A stretch of 64,000 nt of DNA from Streptomyces sp. NBC_01232 (GTDB taxonomy: Bacteria > Actinomycetota > Actinomycetes > Streptomycetales > Streptomycetaceae), in the NCBI RefSeq assembly GCF_035989885.1, contig NZ_CP108518.1, forward strand, positions 5,261,001-5,325,000. The letters run 5' to 3'. The position numbers and the translations under genes are program-made. The notes beneath the pieces are model-generated. The model was given only the letters and a program-made list of their open reading frames with translations, was not told where the DNA came from and ran no database searches. Shown piece after piece: positions 61,249 to 64,000 of this stretch (positions are counted from its first letter, which is position 1; every line of letters starts with the position of its first letter).

Positions 61249-61274
61249 AACAGGCCGGGAACCGGCCGGGACAC

Positions 61275-61298
61275 GGCTCGAACCGGCCGGTTCGAGCC
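61275..61298. terminator. 24-bp perfect palindrome after DUF1707 gene
   Basis: A 24-bp perfectly self-complementary sequence centred on CCGGCCGG at 61283-61290, flanked by GGCTCGAA / TTCGAGCC. It lies 27 bp after the DUF1707 stop. As RNA it is a terminator-like stem; as DNA it could be a protein site. Confidence 0.6.
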
Positions 61299-61378
61299 CG
61301 CGCCCGGAGGGCTCAACACGCCCCCGGCCCAACGAAATTCGGCCGACCGGCCGCTCGGTGTTGTCTAGGGTCCGCACC

Positions 61379-61978
61379 ATGACGACATCCAAGTGGGAAT
61401 TGCTCGACCAGGCGCACGCGACGCTGCGCGAGGCCGTCGCGGGGGTGCCCGCCGACGGCTGGGACCGCCCGACCCCGTGCGCGCAGTGGAACGTCACCCA
61501 GGTCCTCCGGCACGCCGCCGGCGACCAGCTCGCCTACGCCGCCCGCCTGACCGGCGGGCCCGGGCCCGCCGAGGACCCCTTCGCCCCCTCCGGCGCCCTG
61601 GCCGACGCCCCCGGAGACCTGCTGGACCCGGCGCTCGCGGCGGCGGCCGAGGCCTTCTCCGCGGTCGCCCCGGGGGACCTCGACGTGGCCGTGCCGTTGC
61701 CGCCCTTCGCCGTACCGGCCGTGACGGCCGTCGGCGCCGCCGCCCTCGACGCCGCCGTGCACGCCTGGGACATCGCCGTCGCCACGGGGCGGCAGCCCGC
61801 CCTGACCGACGAACTGGCCGCCGCCCTGCGCCCGGCCGCCGACGCCCTGGCCGAGCCCCTGCGCGGCTTCGCCTACGGCCCCGTGTTCCCCCTCGCGCCC
61901 GGCGCGGACCACGGCGCCGCGGCGGACCTCCTGGCCTTCCTCGGGCGGGATCCCGCATGGGCCGCGCCCGCGGTGTGA
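61379..61978 (+). CDS. DinB-like TIGR03086-type metal-binding protein
   Basis: 199-residue four-helix protein of the DinB/mycothiol-dependent maleylpyruvate isomerase superfamily (TIGR03086 type): WELLDQAHATLREAVAGVPADGWDRPTPCAQWNVTQVLRHAAGD and AALDAAVHAWDIAVATG give the H...H-x3-D-type metal site. Function unknown; relatives use mycothiol. The ATG at 61379 comes 7 bp after TAGGGT (61366-61371), so the mRNA is probably leaderless. Confidence 0.85.
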   Translation: MTTSKWELLDQAHATLREAVAGVPADGWDRPTPCAQWNVTQVLRHAAGDQLAYAARLTGGPGPAEDPFAPSGALADAPGDLLDPALAAAAEAFSAVAPGDLDVAVPLPPFAVPAVTAVGAAALDAAVHAWDIAVATGRQPALTDELAAALRPAADALAEPLRGFAYGPVFPLAPGADHGAAADLLAFLGRDPAWAAPAV

Positions 61979-62111
61979 GGCCCGCCCGGCCGGGGGTCTC
62001 GTTTCGGACGAACCCCCGGCGCCCCGTGGCACGCGGTGCATAGGGGGGCGTACAGCGGGTAGGGACAGGTGCGTCGTCTCTCGCTCACGTATACGTCGTC
62101 AGGAGTAGACC

Positions 62112-62510
62112 GTGCCGCATCCGCCGCATCAGTCCTTGCAGGTAGCCGCCGTCCAGAGTTTTCCGGGGCGGGCGGCGGCCGTGCCGAAGCCGCGGGTGCC
62201 GGTGAGGGCGGACGACGGCCCATGGCACGCGGAGGCGGTGTGCCGCCGCGACGAGGCGGGGCTCTTCTTCGCGCCGTCCAAGGAGCCGACCGCGGCCCGG
62301 CTCTCCCGCGAGGAGGCCGCCAAGCGCGTCTGTGCCCGCTGCCCGGTGATGGTCGCCTGCCGGGAGCACGCGCTGCTCCAGCCGGAGCCGTACGGGGTGT
62401 GGGGCGGGCTCACCGCGGCCGAGCGCCGGGTGGTGCTGGCGCGGATGCGGCGCAGGGCCGCCGAGCTGCGCCAGGCCCCGGGGGCCGGGCCGATCGCCGC
62501 GGCCGGCTGA
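62112..62510 (+). CDS. wblI: WhiB-like Fe-S regulator WblI
   Basis: 132-residue WhiB-like protein. The four cluster cysteines are C44, C74, C77 and C83 (AVC...VCARCPVMVAC), and the G(V/I)WGG turn appears as GVWGGLT near 95-101. The basic C-terminal region (RRVVLARMRRRAAELRQ) binds DNA or sigma factor. Gene order (class I fumarase, DUF1707, this gene, glpX) fits Streptomyces wblI as I recall it. GTG at 62112. The long N-terminal extension is unusual for Wbl proteins. Confidence 0.88.
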   Translation: MPHPPHQSLQVAAVQSFPGRAAAVPKPRVPVRADDGPWHAEAVCRRDEAGLFFAPSKEPTAARLSREEAAKRVCARCPVMVACREHALLQPEPYGVWGGLTAAERRVVLARMRRRAAELRQAPGAGPIAAAG

Positions 62511-62551
62511 GCCTGTCGCCGGGGCGCCGGACGGCGAACGCGGACGCACGA

Positions 62552-62589
62552 GAGGGGCGGTCCCGCCGCACGCGGTGACCGCCCCCCTC
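62552..62589. terminator. Bidirectional terminator between wblI and glpX
   Basis: Stem GAGGGGCGGTC (62552-62562) with GACCG...CCCCTC (62577-62589), one or two extra C bulged, followed by GTTT. The genes are convergent. Confidence 0.65.
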
Positions 62590-62602
62590 GTTTCCCGACG
62601 GC

Positions 62603-63634
62603 CTAGTGGGCGCGGTCGAAGTCGATCGCGCTGTACGCGCGCAGCTTCGACAGGCGGTGCGTCGAGTCGATCTGCCGGATCGTGCCCGACTTCGAGCGCA
62701 TGACCAGCGAGGACGTCGTCGCGGTCTCCGAGCGGTAGTGGACGCCGCGCAGCAGCTCGCCGTCGGTGATGCCGGTCGCGACGAAGAAGACGTTCTCGCC
62801 GGACACCAGGTCGTTCGTGGTCAGGACGCGGTCCAGGTCGTGGCCGGCGTCGAGCGCGCGCTGGCGCTCGGCCTCGTCCTTCGGCCACAGCTTGCCCTGG
62901 ATGGTGCCGCCGAGGCACTTTATGGCGCACGCCGAGATGATGCCCTCGGGGGTGCCGCCGATGCCGAGGAGCAGGTCGACGCCGGTGCCCTCGCGCACGG
63001 CCATGACCGAGCCCGCGACGTCGCCGTCGGAGATGAACTTGATCCGGGCGCCGGTCTCGCGGATCTCCTTGACGATGCCCTCGTGGCGGGGGCGGTCGAG
63101 GATGACCACGGTGACGTCCTCGACGGCCATGTTCTTGGCCTTGGCGACCCGGCGGATGTTCACCGAGACGGGCGCGTTGATGTCGACGAAGTCGGCGGCC
63201 TCGGGGCCGGTGACCAGCTTCTCCATGTAGAACACCGCGGACGGGTCGAACATGGTGCCGCGATCGGCGGCGGCCAGGACCGCGATGGCGTTCGGCATGC
63301 CCTTGGCGTTCAGGGTGGTGCCGTCGATCGGGTCGACGGCGATGTCGACCTCGGCGCCCGTGCCGTCGCCGACCCGCTCGCCGTTGAAGAGCATGGGGGC
63401 CTCGTCCTTCTCCCCCTCGCCGATGACGACGACGCCGTTCATCGAAACGGTGGAGATCAGGGTGCGCATCGCGTTGACCGCGGCACCGTCCGCGCCGATC
63501 TTGTCTCCGCGTCCGACCCACCGGCCCGCGGCCATGGCGGCGGCCTCGGTGACCCGTACGAGTTCGAGTGCGAGGTTGCGGTCGGGGGCCTCCGGAGAGA
63601 CTTCGAGCTGGGGCGGCAGGTTGTGCTCGGTCAT
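62603..63634 (-). CDS. glpX: Class II fructose-1,6-bisphosphatase GlpX
   Basis: 343-residue GlpX-type phosphatase for gluconeogenesis (fructose-1,6-bisphosphate to fructose-6-phosphate). Metal/phosphate site: [10 protein letters not shown] (72-81) and D101-P-I-D104-G-T-T. Other family text is [33 protein letters not shown] at 63634 with AAAGGTG upstream; longer in-frame starts lie in the divergent promoter region. It is the main FBPase of actinobacteria. Confidence 0.95.
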   Translation of the reverse strand: MTEHNLPPQLEVSPEAPDRNLALELVRVTEAAAMAAGRWVGRGDKIGADGAAVNAMRTLISTVSMNGVVVIGEGEKDEAPMLFNGERVGDGTGAEVDIAVDPIDGTTLNAKGMPNAIAVLAAADRGTMFDPSAVFYMEKLVTGPEAADFVDINAPVSVNIRRVAKAKNMAVEDVTVVILDRPRHEGIVKEIRETGARIKFISDGDVAGSVMAVREGTGVDLLLGIGGTPEGIISACAIKCLGGTIQGKLWPKDEAERQRALDAGHDLDRVLTTNDLVSGENVFFVATGITDGELLRGVHYRSETATTSSLVMRSKSGTIRQIDSTHRLSKLRAYSAIDFDRAH

Positions 63635-63905
63635 CGGAGCGCACCTTTCTGTACGGCGACGGCCGGGAAGTGAGGGTGCTGGAACTCTATCGGTACGTCG
63701 ACATATTGAGCAGGGCGGGTCACGTATGAGCGGCATATCGGTCAGCCGATTGTCCTGAGCGGACGTCTTGCGGGCGTTTTGCGGACCTTGTGCGCACCTC
63801 CCGATGGCTCCGGTGAACCCCCGGGACTCTCCAGGGTCCGCCGACACGCGCCGCACCGCGACCCCGGCGGTGATCGCGGTCCCGCGATGCGGGACGATGG
63901 GTCGC

Positions 63906-64000
63906 GTGGCAGGTATGAAAGGCAAGCAGACAATCTGGGACATGGTCCGGTCGCTGGGGGTGATCGGCATCGTGGTCGCCGGGATCTACCTCTTCGTCCC
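63906..64000 (+). CDS. DUF4245 domain membrane protein (5' end only)
   Basis: 31 complete codons before the window ends. The GTG at 63906 gives [20 protein letters not shown] followed by a membrane helix ([14 protein letters not shown]). ATG at 63915 is possible. The start and helix match DUF4245 proteins that follow glpX in Streptomyces as far as I recall. Divergent from glpX. Confidence 0.7.
   Translation, partial: MAGMKGKQTIWDMVRSLGVIGIVVAGIYLFV

Overview
The window is chromosomal DNA from a Streptomyces or very close relative. GC is very high, coding third positions are strongly G/C, GTG starts and GTGA/ATGA stop-start overlaps are common, and Streptomyces-type families appear (WhiB-like, DUF1707, SpoIIE phosphatases, WXG100 proteins, a DasR-type chitinase operator). 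I saw no tRNA, rRNA, CRISPR array, integrase or prophage. The right end (fumC, GDSL lipase, GDPD, class I fumarase, DUF1707, wblI, glpX, DUF4245) matches an order I remember from Streptomyces core chromosomes.

Layout. 1-2.6 kb: a PLP-dependent amino-acid deaminase (cut by the window edge) divergent from an IclR regulator and RidA; RidA would remove the reactive enamine the deaminase releases. 2.7-5.9 kb: secreted M14 carboxypeptidase and secreted GH18 chitinase, the latter with a DasR-like site inside its promoter. 6.2-16.9 kb: a Tad/Flp pilus locus (zinc-ribbon protein, CpaB, CpaE/TadZ, two TadE-like minor pilins, TadA, TadB, TadC, response regulator, Flp pilin, TadG-like protein, lipoprotein, OmpA-domain protein, a 45-codon repeat ORF, a hypothetical). 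The likely prepilin peptidase is not in the locus but at 32.1 kb. 16.9-18.0 kb: TetR regulator and a DUF1348-type protein around twin operators. 18.2-23.5 kb: a type VII (WXG100) secretion-linked toxin locus: two small helical Esx-like proteins, a DUF6507-type protein, a 789-residue polymorphic toxin, a tightly overlapping immunity candidate and a MORN/YwqK-type protein. 23.9-26.3 kb: TetR regulator and 14-helix drug exporter with mirror-image operators.

26.4-34 kb is mixed: polysaccharide deacetylase behind a DevR/DosR-like box, small NTF2-like and secreted proteins, an orphan solute-binding lipoprotein, a 168-bp MITE-like foldback exactly at the stop of a SUKH-like gene, DUF192, prepilin peptidase and an aldo/keto reductase. 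34-43 kb is housekeeping and stress: cis-prenyl transferase, PhoH-like ATPase, lytic transglycosylase, AI-2E-family permease, two tandem paralogous membrane-anchored proteins (with a relic of a third), and ahpC-ahpD divergent from oxyR. 43-53.9 kb: PadR/ABC exporter operon, SPFH protein with a ribbon-helix-helix partner and a perfect upstream palindrome, class A PBP, SpoIIE-type phosphatase, DUF402. 54-64 kb: central carbon metabolism (class II and class I fumarases, GlpX) interleaved with secreted lipase, GDPD, DUF1707, a DinB-like protein, WblI and a truncated DUF4245 gene.

The most promising parts for new biology are the Tad locus with its degenerate response regulator and repeat micro-ORF, the WXG100-toxin-immunity locus with its heptad-repeat stalk, the SPFH/RHH pair with its palindrome, and the MITE-like foldback.
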